DNA of 64,000 nt from Rugamonas fusca (GTDB lineage: Bacteria > Pseudomonadota > Gammaproteobacteria > Burkholderiales > Burkholderiaceae_D). The stretch spans positions 1-64,000 of the forward strand of contig NZ_JACEZS010000018.1 of NCBI RefSeq assembly GCF_014042365.1, in the 5' to 3' direction. The position numbers were made by a program, and so were the translations under genes. Position 1 is the first letter of the stretch; each line of letters starts with the position of its first letter. Shown one piece after another: positions 8,953 through 17,260 of this stretch. Under the pieces are notes generated by a model. The model had not been told where the DNA came from, ran no database searches, and worked only from the letters and a program-made list of their open reading frames with translations.

Positions 8953-10416
8953 TTAGTCGCCGGAACGGTAGTTCGGCGCTTCCTTGGTGATTTGCACGTC
9001 GTGCACGTGCGATTCGCGCATGCCGGCCGAGGTGATCTCGACGAATTCGGCCTTGTTGCGCAGTTCTTCGATGGTGGCGCAACCGCAGTAGCCCATCGAC
9101 TGGCGCACGCCGCCCACCAGCTGGAAGATGATGGCCAGCACGGAACCCTTGTAGGCCACGCGGCCTTCAATACCTTCGGGCACGAACTTGTCCTGCTTCA
9201 TGGCCGCGTCCTGGAAGTAGCGGTCGGCCGAACCGTCCGACATCGCGCCCAGCGAGCCCATGCCACGGTAAGACTTGTAGCTGCGGCCCTGGTACAGGAT
9301 CACTTCGCCCGGCGCTTCTTCCGTGCCGGCGAACATGGAACCCATCATCACGGTCGATGCGCCGGCCGCCAGGGCCTTGGAGATGTCGCCCGAGAAGCGG
9401 ATGCCGCCGTCGGCGATGCAGGGCACGCCCGTGCCTTCCAGCGCTTCGGCCACGTTCGAGATGGCGGTGATTTGCGGCACACCCACGCCAGCCACGATAC
9501 GGGTGGTGCAGATCGAGCCAGGGCCGATGCCGACCTTGACGGCGTCCGCGCCGTACTCGACCAGCGCCTTGGCGGCGGCGGCCGTGGCGATGTTACCGCC
9601 GATCACGTCCACGTGCGGGAAGCGGGTCTTGATCCATTTCACGCGGTCCAGGATGCCTTGCGAGTGGCCGTGGGCCGTATCGACCACCAGCACGTCCACG
9701 CCGGCGGCAACCAGCAGTTCGATCCGTTCCTCATCCTTGGCGCCCACGCCGACGGCGGCGCCCACCAGCAGCTTGCCCTGGGAATCCTTCGATGCCAGCG
9801 GGTGCTCGGTCGATTTCTGGATATCCTTGACGGTGATCAGGCCCTTCAGTTCGAAGGCGTCGTTCACCACCAGCACGCGCTCCAGGCGGTGCTTGTTCAT
9901 CAGGCGCTTGGCTTCGGCCGTGTCGGCGTCTTCCTTGACGTACACCAGCTTTTCGCGTGGCGTCATCTTGGCGCGCGCTTCGGCGTCCAGTTCCTGTTCA
10001 AAACGCAGGTCGCGGTTGGTGATGATGCCCACCACTTCCTTGCCGGACACGACAGGGAAACCGGAAATGCCATACTGCTCGGTCAACTTGATGACGTCGC
10101 GGATCTTCATCTCAGGCGGGATGGTGATCGGGTCGCGCAGCACGCCAGCTTCGAAACGCTTGACGCGCGCCACTTCGCGGGCCTGGTCCTTGGGCTTCAG
10201 GTTCTTGTGGATGATGCCGATGCCACCCTCTTGCGCCATGGCGATGGCCAGACGGGCTTCGGTCACGGTATCCATCGCGGCCGACAGCAGCGGGATGTTC
10301 AGGCTGATATTGCGGGTCAGGCGGGTTTTGAGGGACGTATCGGCAGGCAGGACGTTCGAGTACGCTGGGACGAGCAGCACGTCATCGAATGTGAGTGCTT
10401 TTTGGAGTAGACGCAT
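8953..10416 (-). CDS. guaB: Inosine-5'-monophosphate dehydrogenase
   Basis: IMP dehydrogenase of 487 residues, oxidising IMP to XMP with NAD+, the committed step to guanine nucleotides. The TIM barrel is interrupted by two CBS domains (residues roughly 95-205: ISGFPVVSGKEVVGIITNRD, LERVLVVNDAFELKGLITVK). The catalytic Cys is in GIGPGSICTTRIVAGVGVP; the phosphate-binding GGIRFSGDI and the flap region (YKSYRGMGSLGAM) are present. Length is normal. AGGAA precedes the ATG at five bases. It is followed by guaA. Confidence 0.98.
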   Translation of the reverse strand: MRLLQKALTFDDVLLVPAYSNVLPADTSLKTRLTRNISLNIPLLSAAMDTVTEARLAIAMAQEGGIGIIHKNLKPKDQAREVARVKRFEAGVLRDPITIPPEMKIRDVIKLTEQYGISGFPVVSGKEVVGIITNRDLRFEQELDAEARAKMTPREKLVYVKEDADTAEAKRLMNKHRLERVLVVNDAFELKGLITVKDIQKSTEHPLASKDSQGKLLVGAAVGVGAKDEERIELLVAAGVDVLVVDTAHGHSQGILDRVKWIKTRFPHVDVIGGNIATAAAAKALVEYGADAVKVGIGPGSICTTRIVAGVGVPQITAISNVAEALEGTGVPCIADGGIRFSGDISKALAAGASTVMMGSMFAGTEEAPGEVILYQGRSYKSYRGMGSLGAMSDGSADRYFQDAAMKQDKFVPEGIEGRVAYKGSVLAIIFQLVGGVRQSMGYCGCATIEELRNKAEFVEITSAGMRESHVHDVQITKEAPNYRSGD

Positions 10417-10442
10417 AGCATTTCCTATTGGCGCAAAAGCAG

Positions 10443-10448
10443 ATTATA
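10443..10448 (-). promoter_or_regulatory. Likely -10 box of the guaB promoter
   Basis: TATAAT on the minus strand 26 bases before the guaB start codon. No good -35 hexamer is visible at 16-18 bases upstream, so expression may rely on an activator or upstream element. Confidence 0.45.
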
Positions 10449-10582
10449 CAGAATTTTCCCTGCGCCGTCCTTGCGGCGCGGAAAAAAATCTGTCACGCCT
10501 TATGCGCTTCGATTGACAGTTGCCGTAAATCATGGCGAAATCTGCCCAGCGGCGCCTTTGCCGTGCTCCCGGAAGCTGCACC

Positions 10583-11092
10583 ATGAAACACACTCCTACG
10601 ACGCTGCGCGTGGCGCTGGCCGCCGCCCTGCTGGCCATCTCGACCCAGGCGCTGGCGCAATACCTGTGGATAGACGAAAAAGGCATCAAGCAATTGTCCG
10701 ACCGCCCGCCGCCGCCGAACATCCCCGAGAAGAACATCCTGAAGGCGCCCGGCAAGCCGCTGTTCAACCCGAATGCGCCGGCGCCGGATGAGCAGGCGGC
10801 CGATGCGGCCGAACCCAAGGCCAAGGCGCCCCCCACCCTGGGCGAGCGCAACGCCGACTTCAACAAGCGCAGGACGGAAGCGGCGCAGGCAGCCCGGAAA
10901 AGCGCCGAGGAGACGCGGCGCAAGGCGGCCGAGCAGGCCAATTGCGAAGCGGCCCGCAACAACCAGCGCGCGCTCGACGAAGGCGTGCGCATGACCACCT
11001 ACGACAAGGATGGCCAACGGGTCGTCATGGGCGACGCGGAACGGGCCGAAGCGGCCCGCAAGAACCAGCAGGTGCTGGCCAACTGCCACTGA
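10583..11092 (+). CDS. DUF4124 domain-containing secreted protein
   Basis: Protein of 169 residues with a clear signal peptide (MKHTPTTLRVALAAALLAIS, cleavage probably after ALA). The short DUF4124 motif QYLWIDEKGIKQLSDRPPPP follows, then a charged Ala/Arg/Glu-rich helical region (residues about 85-130) likely to form a coiled coil. DUF4124 occurs in many betaproteobacterial envelope proteins; its role is unknown. The ATG at 10583 is chosen because it starts the signal peptide; the longer reading frame adds an unlikely N-terminal extension. It is divergent from guaB. Confidence 0.8.
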   Translation: MKHTPTTLRVALAAALLAISTQALAQYLWIDEKGIKQLSDRPPPPNIPEKNILKAPGKPLFNPNAPAPDEQAADAAEPKAKAPPTLGERNADFNKRRTEAAQAARKSAEETRRKAAEQANCEAARNNQRALDEGVRMTTYDKDGQRVVMGDAERAEAARKNQQVLANCH

Positions 11093-11175
11093 CCACTGCG
11101 CGGCGGGCGCGCCACTTCCCGTCCCCACCCCGCCTGCCGTAAGATAGCGCGATCAACATTGACTGACAGGCACGG

Positions 11176-12204
11176 ATGAGCAAGACAGTGACACCGAGAA
11201 GCCGCGCCAGCGGCCGCGTCACGCTGGCGGCGGTGGCGGAACGGGCCGGCGTGGCCGCCATGACGGCTTCGCGCGCCATCACCCAGCCGGACATGGTATC
11301 GCCGGCGCTGCGCGAGCGCGTGCAGCAAGCCGTGGAGGAACTGGGTTACGTGCCCAACCGCGCCGCGCGCGCGCTGGCCTCCTCCCACTCCAAGGTGATC
11401 GTGGTGCTGGTGCCGTCGCTGTCGAACGCCGTGTTCACGGCCGTGCTGGCCGGCATCCAGGACGCGCTGGACGCCGACGACTACCAGATCCTCATCGGTA
11501 ACACCCGCTACTCCGACGCCGAGGAGGAAAAGCTGCTCGGCATCTACCTGCAATCGAACCCGGACGGCATCCTGCTGTCGGGCCTCACCCACAGCCCGCG
11601 CGTGGAACGCATGCTGGCCGCCTCGCGCGTGCCCATCGTCTCGATGATGGATTTGTCGGACGACCCGGCCCAGCTCACGGTGGGCTTTTCCCAGTTCCAG
11701 GCCGGCCAGGCGATGACGCGCTACCTGATCGACAAGGGCCACAAGCGCATCGGCTTCATCGGCGCCCAGCTCGACGAACGCACGCTGAAGCGGGCCGAGG
11801 GCTACCGCCAGGCCATGCGCGACGCTGGCCTGGCCGATCCGAAGCTGGAACTGATGGTGCCCGATCCCTCCACCATCGCGCTGGGCGCCGAGCTGCTGGG
11901 CCGCATGCTGGCCCAGGCACCCGACTGCGACGCCATCTTCTGCTGCAACGACGACCTGGCGCACGGCGCCATCTACCAATGCCAGCGGCGCGGCATCGCC
12001 GTGCCGCGCCAGCTGGCCATCTGCGGCTTCAACGACCTGCCCGCGTCGGCCTGGATGAATCCTTCCGTCACCACGGTGGGCACGCCGCGCTACCGCATCG
12101 GCCACGAAGCGGCCACCCTGCTGCGCAGCGTGATCCGGGGCGAGACGCCAGCCACGCCCCACCTCGACCTGGGCTTCACGCTGATGGCCCGCGAAAGCGC
12201 CTGA
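11176..12204 (+). CDS. gntR: LacI-family regulator, probable gluconate repressor
   Basis: Regulator of 342 residues with the LacI plan: N-terminal helix-turn-helix and hinge (VTLAAVAERAGVAAMTASRA, YVPNRAARALASSHSK), then a periplasmic-binding-protein-like effector domain (GFIGAQLDERTLKRAEGYRQ, DAIFCCNDDLAHGAIYQCQR, AICGFNDLPASAWMNPSVTT). It lies directly upstream of gluconokinase and an organic-acid transporter, and a palindromic LacI-type operator precedes the kinase. From this context it is inferred to be GntR, repressing the cluster until gluconate or 6-phosphogluconate is present. Confidence 0.88.
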   Translation: MSKTVTPRSRASGRVTLAAVAERAGVAAMTASRAITQPDMVSPALRERVQQAVEELGYVPNRAARALASSHSKVIVVLVPSLSNAVFTAVLAGIQDALDADDYQILIGNTRYSDAEEEKLLGIYLQSNPDGILLSGLTHSPRVERMLAASRVPIVSMMDLSDDPAQLTVGFSQFQAGQAMTRYLIDKGHKRIGFIGAQLDERTLKRAEGYRQAMRDAGLADPKLELMVPDPSTIALGAELLGRMLAQAPDCDAIFCCNDDLAHGAIYQCQRRGIAVPRQLAICGFNDLPASAWMNPSVTTVGTPRYRIGHEAATLLRSVIRGETPATPHLDLGFTLMARESA

Positions 12205-12209
12205 TCCAG

Positions 12210-12260
12210 GGCGACAACGACACAAGGCCGGTGGGCGCCATCGCCCCCATCGTTGTCGCC
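12210..12260 (+). terminator. Stem-loop after gntR
   Basis: Perfect 11-bp arms GGCGACAACGA and complement enclose a 29-base GC-rich loop able to pair further. It begins six bases after the gntR stop. No T-run follows on the plus strand, so the terminator function is tentative. Confidence 0.4.
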
Positions 12261-12379
12261 ACGCCACAGTCGGCCGCCTTCCCCACTCCTCCCTGAAACA
12301 GCGCCAGCCCACTCTGGGGCGCGGGGCAGCGGCCGGGTTGCCATCCACCGCGCCTGCTGCGCCGCAACATCGATTCCGC

Positions 12380-12407
12380 TTTACAAATCAGCGCGATGGT
12401 CTAGACT
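12380..12407 (+). promoter_or_regulatory. Candidate promoter of gntK
   Basis: TTTACA and TAGACT are separated by 16 bases, a fair sigma-70 pair. The transcription start would fall inside or just before the palindromic operator at 12416-12433, so a bound repressor would block it. Confidence 0.5.
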
Positions 12408-12415
12408 TCGACTTC

Positions 12416-12433
12416 AATGTTAGCGCTAACATT
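12416..12433. promoter_or_regulatory. LacI/GntR-type palindromic operator
   Basis: AATGTTAGCGCTAACATT is a perfect 18-bp palindrome with the central CG typical of LacI-family sites, and is close in plan to the gluconate repressor site known from enterobacteria (ATGTTA at the edges). It sits directly downstream of a promoter-like pair and about 40 bases before gluconokinase. A related but imperfect copy occurs at 15615-15630. Confidence 0.8.
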
Positions 12434-12475
12434 TCATCGAAACACAACCACAAGACCATGCAAGCACATCACCCT

Positions 12476-12997
12476 ATGAGTCATACCAACCAACCCGCAT
12501 GCTGGGTCGTCATGGGCGTCAGCGGTTGCGGCAAGAGCGAGATCGGGCAACGGCTGGCGACGGCGCTGGGCCTGCCCTTCCTCGAAGGCGACAGCTTCCA
12601 CTCCGCCGCCAACGTCGCCAAGATGGCCGCCGGCATTGCGCTGACGGATGACGACCGCGCCGGCTGGCTGCACACGCTGCAGGAGCACATTCGCCAGGCG
12701 ACGGCACACGGCCACGGCCTGGTGCTGTCGTGCTCCGCGCTCAAGCGGCGCTACCGCGACCTGCTGCGCGCCGGCAATCCCGCGCTGCGCTTCGCCCACC
12801 TGTCCGGGCCGCGCAGCGTGATCGCCGAACGCATGGCGGCGCGTGTGAACCACTACATGCCGCCATCGCTGCTCGACAGCCAGTTGCGCGACCTGGAACC
12901 GCTGCAGGCCGACGAAGCGGGCGTGCTGCTGGACTTGAACCTGCCGCCGCAACAACTGGTCGAGGCCATCCTGGACAACCAGGGCGCGCGCGCCTAA
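12476..12997 (+). CDS. gntK: Gluconokinase
   Basis: Small kinase of 173 residues that phosphorylates D-gluconate to 6-phosphogluconate with ATP, feeding the Entner-Doudoroff or pentose phosphate route. The Walker A motif is in MGVSGCGKSEIGQRLA; substrate-site segments FLEGDSFHSAANVAKMAAG, LSCSALKRRYRDLLR and HYMPPSLLDSQLRDLEPL are standard for thermoresistant gluconokinase. The start at 12476 gives the usual N-terminus (MSHTNQPACWVV); an in-frame ATG at 12458 is possible, and neither has a good ribosome binding site. It is followed after 31 bases by the MFS transporter, so the two are probably co-transcribed. Confidence 0.92.
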   Translation: MSHTNQPACWVVMGVSGCGKSEIGQRLATALGLPFLEGDSFHSAANVAKMAAGIALTDDDRAGWLHTLQEHIRQATAHGHGLVLSCSALKRRYRDLLRAGNPALRFAHLSGPRSVIAERMAARVNHYMPPSLLDSQLRDLEPLQADEAGVLLDLNLPPQQLVEAILDNQGARA

Positions 12998-13028
12998 GGC
13001 CGCGCCCACCATCACAACCGGAGACAAT

Positions 13029-14366
13029 ATGAACGCCACCCACCACCCCCACCAGAAAATACCCAAGCGCCGCTGGGGCATCGGCGCCCTGCTCGGCATG
13101 GGCGTGCTGATCAACTACATCGACCGCATCGGCCTGTCCGTGGCCGCGCCGCAGATCAAGGACCTGTTCAACCTGTCGGCCGTCGAACTGGGCCTGCTGT
13201 TCAGCGCCTTCGCCTGGTCCTATTCGCTGCTGCAGATCCCCGTTGGCATGGTGCTGGACCGCTTCGGCCCCACCCGCGTGGGCCGCTGGGGCGCTTTCCT
13301 GTGGGGTGTGGCGTCCACCATCACCGCCTTCTCCAGCGGCTTCGCCGGCATCTTCGCGGCCCGCATCCTGCTCGGCATCGCCGAAGCACCGGCCTTCCCC
13401 GTCAGCTCCAAGGCCACCGGCTACTGGTTCCCCCGCCATGAGCGCGGCATGGCCACCGCCATCTTCGACGCGGCCGCCAAGTTCTCCAACGTGATCGGCG
13501 TGCCGCTGATCGCCGTCACCATCGTCACCTTCGGCTGGCGCTGGGGCTTCGGCTTGACGGCCCTGCTCAGCTTCAGCTACTTCATCGCCTTCCTGCTGGT
13601 GTACCGCGACCCGAGCGCCGATCCCAAGCTGTCGAAGCAGGAACTGGACTACATCCAGAACGGCGGCGCCGCGCCGGAAGGCCCGTCCAACGCCGGTGCG
13701 CTCAACATGCTGGGCTACCTGCTGGGCAAATCGAAAGTATGGGGCCTGACCATCGGCTTCGCCGCCTATGGCTACTCGTTCTACCTGTTCCTCACCTGGC
13801 TGCCGGGCTACCTGGTGCAGACCATGCACATGAGCATACTGAAATCGGCCGGCTTCGCTGCCATCCCCTGGGCCGTGGCCACTGCCACCGACCTGTTCGT
13901 GGGCGGCTGGCTGATCGACCACCTGATCTCGCGCGGCAAGGATGAATCACTGGTGCGCAAGGGCGTGCTGATCGTCGGTATGCTGCTCGGCCTGGCCGTG
14001 TTCGGCGCCACCCAGACCACCGATCCCGTGTGGGCCATCGTCTGGATCTCGATCGCGCTGGGCGGGCTCGCTTCGGCCGCGCCGGTGGGCTGGTCGCTGC
14101 CATCGTTGATCGCGCCCAAGGGCGGCGCCGGCACCATCGGCGGCATCATGAACTTCGCCAACAACCTGATGGGCGCGGCCGCTCCCATCGTCACCGGCAT
14201 GATCGTTGGCGCCACCAACTCGTTCGCCAACGCGTTCATGGTGGCCGGCGTGATCCTGCTGGTGGGGATCGTGTCCTTCGTGTTCGTGCTCGGGAAAATT
14301 GAGCCGATTCCCGATCCTGAACCCACCGCGGCCGCGCCAGCACCTGCCCCCGCCGCGGCCCACTGA
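13029..14366 (+). CDS. MFS transporter, anion:cation symporter type, probable gluconate uptake
   Basis: Major facilitator protein of 445 residues with about 12 membrane helices in the inner membrane. Family marks include NYIDRIGLSVAAPQIKDLF in helix 1, the loop motif GMVLDRFGPTRVGRWGAFLW between helices 2 and 3, and RILLGIAEAPAFPVSSKATG in helix 4, typical of the ACS group (hexuronate, galactonate, glucarate carriers). GGAG lies six bases before the ATG. Its place after gluconokinase and before a porin argues for gluconate or a related sugar acid. The C-terminus is an Ala/Pro-rich tail of no known role. Confidence 0.88.
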   Translation: MNATHHPHQKIPKRRWGIGALLGMGVLINYIDRIGLSVAAPQIKDLFNLSAVELGLLFSAFAWSYSLLQIPVGMVLDRFGPTRVGRWGAFLWGVASTITAFSSGFAGIFAARILLGIAEAPAFPVSSKATGYWFPRHERGMATAIFDAAAKFSNVIGVPLIAVTIVTFGWRWGFGLTALLSFSYFIAFLLVYRDPSADPKLSKQELDYIQNGGAAPEGPSNAGALNMLGYLLGKSKVWGLTIGFAAYGYSFYLFLTWLPGYLVQTMHMSILKSAGFAAIPWAVATATDLFVGGWLIDHLISRGKDESLVRKGVLIVGMLLGLAVFGATQTTDPVWAIVWISIALGGLASAAPVGWSLPSLIAPKGGAGTIGGIMNFANNLMGAAAPIVTGMIVGATNSFANAFMVAGVILLVGIVSFVFVLGKIEPIPDPEPTAAAPAPAPAAAH

Positions 14367-14370
14367 CACC

Positions 14371-14424
14371 GGCGCGCAAGCCCGCTTGCGCGCCATGTAA
14401 TCGCCGTCCCCGCGCGGGGACGGC
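14371..14424. other. Two consecutive GC hairpins after the MFS gene
   Basis: GGCGCGCAAG and its complement (loop CCCG) are followed, nine bases later, by a 22-bp perfect palindrome centred on GCGC at 14403-14424. Neither is followed by a T-run. They sit between the transporter and porin genes and could stabilise the upstream mRNA 3' end or weaken read-through into the porin. Confidence 0.5.
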
Positions 14425-14492
14425 AAGCCACCCGCCCGCGCGCACGGACGAACGACGTGCGCACGCGGCATCCATAACAATTCTGGAGACAC

Positions 14493-15557
14493 TTGATGAA
14501 CATTCGCATTCCCGCGCTGACCGCGCTCGCCCTCACCCTGTCCGGCACGGCGCTGGCAGACAGCAACGTCACCTTATACGGCGTGATGGACCTGGGCGTA
14601 TCGCAAGACCGTGGCGGCATCGCCGGCACCGCGACCCGCATCACCAGCGGCATGGCGACGCAAAGCCGCTGGGGCTTGCGCGGCAATGAAGACCTGGGCG
14701 GCGGCCTGTCCGCCTTCTTCGTGATCGAAGGCGGCATCCACGCCGACACGGGCAGCTCAACCCAGAACAACACGCTGTTCGGCCGCAACACGGCGGTGGG
14801 CTTGCGCGGCAACCTGGGCGCCATCTCGGCCGGCCTGCAGGACACGCCGCTGTTCACCACCCTCAACACCATCGTCGACCCGCTGCGCAACGGCATCGCG
14901 CGCTCCAACAACCTGATGGCATCGACCGGCTTTCGCGCCAATAACTCGGTGCTGTACCGCAGCCCGGAATGGAACGGCTTCAGTGGCGACGCGATGTATG
15001 CGGCGGGCGAAGTGGCGGGCGACAACGCGGCCGGACGCGCGCTGGGCGGCTCCTTCGGCTACAGCAACGGCCCGCTCAGCGTGCGCCTGGCCTACCACCA
15101 CCGCAACAACGACACGGCCGTGTTGAAGAACCAGGACGCGGCCCGCAACACGCTGTTGGGCGCGAACTATGACTTCGGTCCGGCCAAGGTCTATTTCGGC
15201 TACGGCGTGGACAAGGGCTTGAACAGCGCCTCGCTCAACAACACGGCCGCCAGCTTCGGCGGCGCGACGCCCGCCGCCTCCACCGACAGCCGCGACCTGC
15301 TGCTGGGCGTATCGGCGCCATTTGGCGTGAGCACCGTGGTGGCCACCTACATCCGCAAGGACGACCGCACCGCCATGAACCAGGACGCGCAGCAGTACGC
15401 GCTGGCCTACCTGTATGCGCTGTCCAAGCGCACCGACCTGTACACCTCGTACGCGCTGATCCGCAACCACAACGGCGCAGCCTACACGGAGGGCAACAGC
15501 GAGGAACCGGGCACGGGCAACAAGCAGTTCACGGTGGGCCTGCGCCACCGCTTCTGA
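14493..15557 (+). CDS. Betaproteobacterial general porin
   Basis: Outer-membrane trimeric porin of 354 residues. It has a signal peptide (MNIRIPALTALALTLSGTAL, cleavage after ALA) and a mature start DSNVTLYGVMDLGVS, typical of gram-negative porins of this class. SRWGLRGNEDLGGGLSAFFV is a family hallmark, followed by alternating beta-strands and a terminal strand ending NKQFTVGLRHRF; the C-terminal Phe is the BAM recognition signal. CTGGAG lies nine bases before the ATG. As last gene of the gluconate cluster it probably admits the sugar acid to the periplasm. Confidence 0.92.
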   Translation: MMNIRIPALTALALTLSGTALADSNVTLYGVMDLGVSQDRGGIAGTATRITSGMATQSRWGLRGNEDLGGGLSAFFVIEGGIHADTGSSTQNNTLFGRNTAVGLRGNLGAISAGLQDTPLFTTLNTIVDPLRNGIARSNNLMASTGFRANNSVLYRSPEWNGFSGDAMYAAGEVAGDNAAGRALGGSFGYSNGPLSVRLAYHHRNNDTAVLKNQDAARNTLLGANYDFGPAKVYFGYGVDKGLNSASLNNTAASFGGATPAASTDSRDLLLGVSAPFGVSTVVATYIRKDDRTAMNQDAQQYALAYLYALSKRTDLYTSYALIRNHNGAAYTEGNSEEPGTGNKQFTVGLRHRF

Positions 15558-15583
15558 TGTTGGCCGCCATCGCGCAACGGGTA

Positions 15584-15611
15584 CTGGCGGAATGCTGAAA
15601 TTTTCCGCCAG
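15584..15611 (+). other. Hairpin after the porin gene
   Basis: CTGGCGGAA and its complement TTCCGCCAG form a 9-bp stem with a 10-base loop, 27 bases after the porin stop. No T-run follows. It is directly followed by the operator-like motif at 15615. Confidence 0.4.
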
Positions 15612-15614
15612 CAG

Positions 15615-15630
15615 ATGTTAGCGCTACCAC
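15615..15630. promoter_or_regulatory. Imperfect second copy of the gnt operator
   Basis: ATGTTAGCGCTACCAC matches the palindrome at 12417-12432 in 13 of 16 positions, with one half intact. It lies at the downstream end of the gluconate cluster, between the porin and the convergent rnfH terminator. It may be an auxiliary repressor site or a chance relic. Confidence 0.4.
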
Positions 15631-15645
15631 AGCAATAAAAAAAGA

Positions 15646-15663
15646 GCGGGGTGCCAGCCCCGC
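15646..15663 (-). terminator. Rho-independent terminator of ratA-rnfH
   Basis: On the minus strand GCGGGG and CCCCGC close a six-base loop and are followed by TCTTTTTTT, starting seven bases after the rnfH stop. Confidence 0.8.
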
Positions 15664-15669
15664 CCTTGT

Positions 15670-15957
15670 TCAGGTTGGTGGTTTTGCCTTGCGCCGGCGG
15701 CGGGCATTCTTGGGATCGGCGATCAGCGGCCGGTAGAGTTCCACCCGGTCGTGCTCGCGCAACACCGTGTCCAGCGTCTTCTTCTTGCTGTAGATGCCGA
15801 CCTGCAGGGCCGCCAGGTCGAGGCCGGGCATGGCTTGCCGCAGGCCGCTGAGCGCGATGGCCTGCTCCACCGTGGTGCCGGCGTCCACCGTCAGGTCACG
15901 CAGGAACTGTTGTTCAGGCAGCGCGTAACATACCTGGATATGCATCTGGTCAGCCAT
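15670..15957 (-). CDS. rnfH: RnfH family protein
   Basis: Protein of 95 residues with the ubiquitin-like beta-grasp fold of the RnfH/UPF0125 family (MHIQVCYALPEQQFLRDLTV, LQVGIYSKKKTLDTVLREHD, RVELYRPLIADPKNARRRRK). The function is not settled; in other bacteria it is encoded with ratA or with the rnf electron-transport genes. Its first eight bases overlap the 3' end of ratA (ATGGCTGA), indicating translational coupling. The basic C-terminal tail is usual for the family. Confidence 0.92.
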   Translation of the reverse strand: MADQMHIQVCYALPEQQFLRDLTVDAGTTVEQAIALSGLRQAMPGLDLAALQVGIYSKKKTLDTVLREHDRVELYRPLIADPKNARRRRKAKPPT

Positions 15958-16381
15958 ACACCGTCTCCGCCCGCTTGCAGAAGCAGTCCACCATGCTGTT
16001 GGCGATCATGCCGAACACGGGACCGATCAGTTGTTCCAGCAGCGCGCTGGAAAATTCGTAGTGCAGGTCCAGCTCCACCTTGCACGCATCCTCGCGCAGC
16101 GGTTTGATGTTCCACACCCCATCGAGGGCCTTGAAAGGTCCGTCCACCAGCCGCATCTTGATTGTGCTGTGCGGCGTGTTGACGTTCGCGGTCGTGAAGC
16201 TCTGGCGCACGCCCCGGTAGTGGATGGCCAGGCTGGCCACCACCGTCTCCTCGTTGCGCTCCCTGACTTCAACACCCCCGCACCATGGCAGAAACTTGGG
16301 ATAATCCTCAATCGCCGCCACCAGCTCGAACATCTGTTGGGCGCTGTAGCCGAGGAAAACTGTTTTGTGAACTACTGCCAT
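15950..16381 (-). CDS. ratA: RatA-like START-domain protein (COQ10/SRPBCC family)
   Basis: Protein of 143 residues of the SRPBCC/START fold: AVVHKTVFLGYSAQQMFELV, IEDYPKFLPWCGGVEVRERN, and the C-terminal helix LIGPVFGMIANSMVDCFCKR. Homologues are called RatA (reported in E. coli to hinder ribosome subunit joining) or COQ10-like ubiquinone-binding proteins; which role applies here cannot be told. It overlaps rnfH and diverges from smpB, an arrangement conserved in many proteobacteria. Confidence 0.9.
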   Translation of the reverse strand: MAVVHKTVFLGYSAQQMFELVAAIEDYPKFLPWCGGVEVRERNEETVVASLAIHYRGVRQSFTTANVNTPHSTIKMRLVDGPFKALDGVWNIKPLREDACKVELDLHYEFSSALLEQLIGPVFGMIANSMVDCFCKRAETVYG

Positions 16382-16476
16382 TACGTAACCGTTTGCTATG
16401 ATGTTGAATTATTCGCGTTTTTGGCGCGTCCCCGTAGTTTAACCGACCCGCGCCCGTTTTTAGTAATTACCCTGCC

Positions 16477-16926
16477 ATGACCATTGCCGATAATAGAAAA
16501 GCCTTTCACGACTACTTCATCGAGGACCGCTACGAAGCGGGCATCGTGCTCGAAGGCTGGGAAGTGAAAGCGATCCGCGACGCGCGCGTGCAGATCAAGG
16601 AAGCCTACGTCACCATCAAGGGCGACGAGTTGTTCCTGTTCGGCGCCCACATCAGCGCCCTGCCCACCGCTTCCACCCACATCCACCCGGAAGCCGTGCG
16701 CACCCGCAAGCTGCTGCTGCACCGCCAGGAGATGGACAAGTTGATCGGCAAGGTGGAACGGGCCGGCTACACGCTGGTGCCGCTCAACCTGCACTACAAG
16801 GGCGGCCGCGTGAAGTGCGAGATCGGCCTGGCCAAGGGTAAGAAGATGCACGACAAGCGCGCCGCCGAGAAGGACCGCGACGGCAAGCGCGAAGTGGCGT
16901 CGGCCATGAAGCAGCACCGCCGCTGA
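16477..16926 (+). CDS. smpB: SsrA-binding protein
   Basis: SmpB of 149 residues, the tmRNA partner that helps rescue stalled ribosomes. The OB-fold motifs are typical: NRKAFHDYFIEDRYEAGIVL, GWEVKAIRDARVQIKEAYV, and the basic C-terminal tail GKKMHDKRAAEKDRDGKREV, which folds in the ribosome channel. Length and start are normal. The tmRNA gene itself is not in this window. Confidence 0.97.
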   Translation: MTIADNRKAFHDYFIEDRYEAGIVLEGWEVKAIRDARVQIKEAYVTIKGDELFLFGAHISALPTASTHIHPEAVRTRKLLLHRQEMDKLIGKVERAGYTLVPLNLHYKGGRVKCEIGLAKGKKMHDKRAAEKDRDGKREVASAMKQHRR

Positions 16927-17097
16927 TCCGCTCCCGCCCGCCCTACGCCGCCCGGCCCCGCGCCGGGTGCGCGCCGCCGCCCGGCCTGATGAACATCATT
17001 TCATAAAGAAATTTTATTACCAGCCACCACTATTTATCGGATGGGTGCTGGTACAATCATCGGGCAGTCGCCGGTGCGCTCACCGGCATCGTTCATC

Positions 17098-17185
17098 ATT
17101 CGCCGAAGGCAAACCCTCCGAAAGGCGGGGACGCAAAACCACCGGCCTACAGCGCGCCAGCGCCACGGCAGCGGGGTTGCCAACG
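17098..17185 (+). ncRNA. Cyclic-di-GMP-I riboswitch (GEMM-I)
   Basis: The conserved core of the class I c-di-GMP riboswitch can be read in order. GGCAAACC is followed by the P2 hairpin with its GAAA tetraloop (CTCCGAAAGGCGGGG), then GACGCAAA, the start of P3 with the receptor side (ACCACCGGCCTAC), a variable loop, and the closing GCAGCGGGGTTGCC. Every invariant block of the GEMM-I consensus is present. It lies 75 bases upstream of a secreted S53-type protease start codon, in the sense direction. No T-run terminator lies between aptamer and start codon, so control is more likely at translation initiation or by another mechanism; whether binding switches expression on or off cannot be told. Confidence 0.92.
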
Positions 17186-17260
17186 TCAGGCCGCGCATGC
17201 AGTGTATGTCCGCCAACGTTGCCGCAGCGTGGCCTTCGCACACAGGGAAGCGCCACCGCC

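Noticed and set aside
16967..17260. 98-residue N-terminal extension of the S53 protease
   Set aside because: It runs through the riboswitch and hides the lipoprotein signal.
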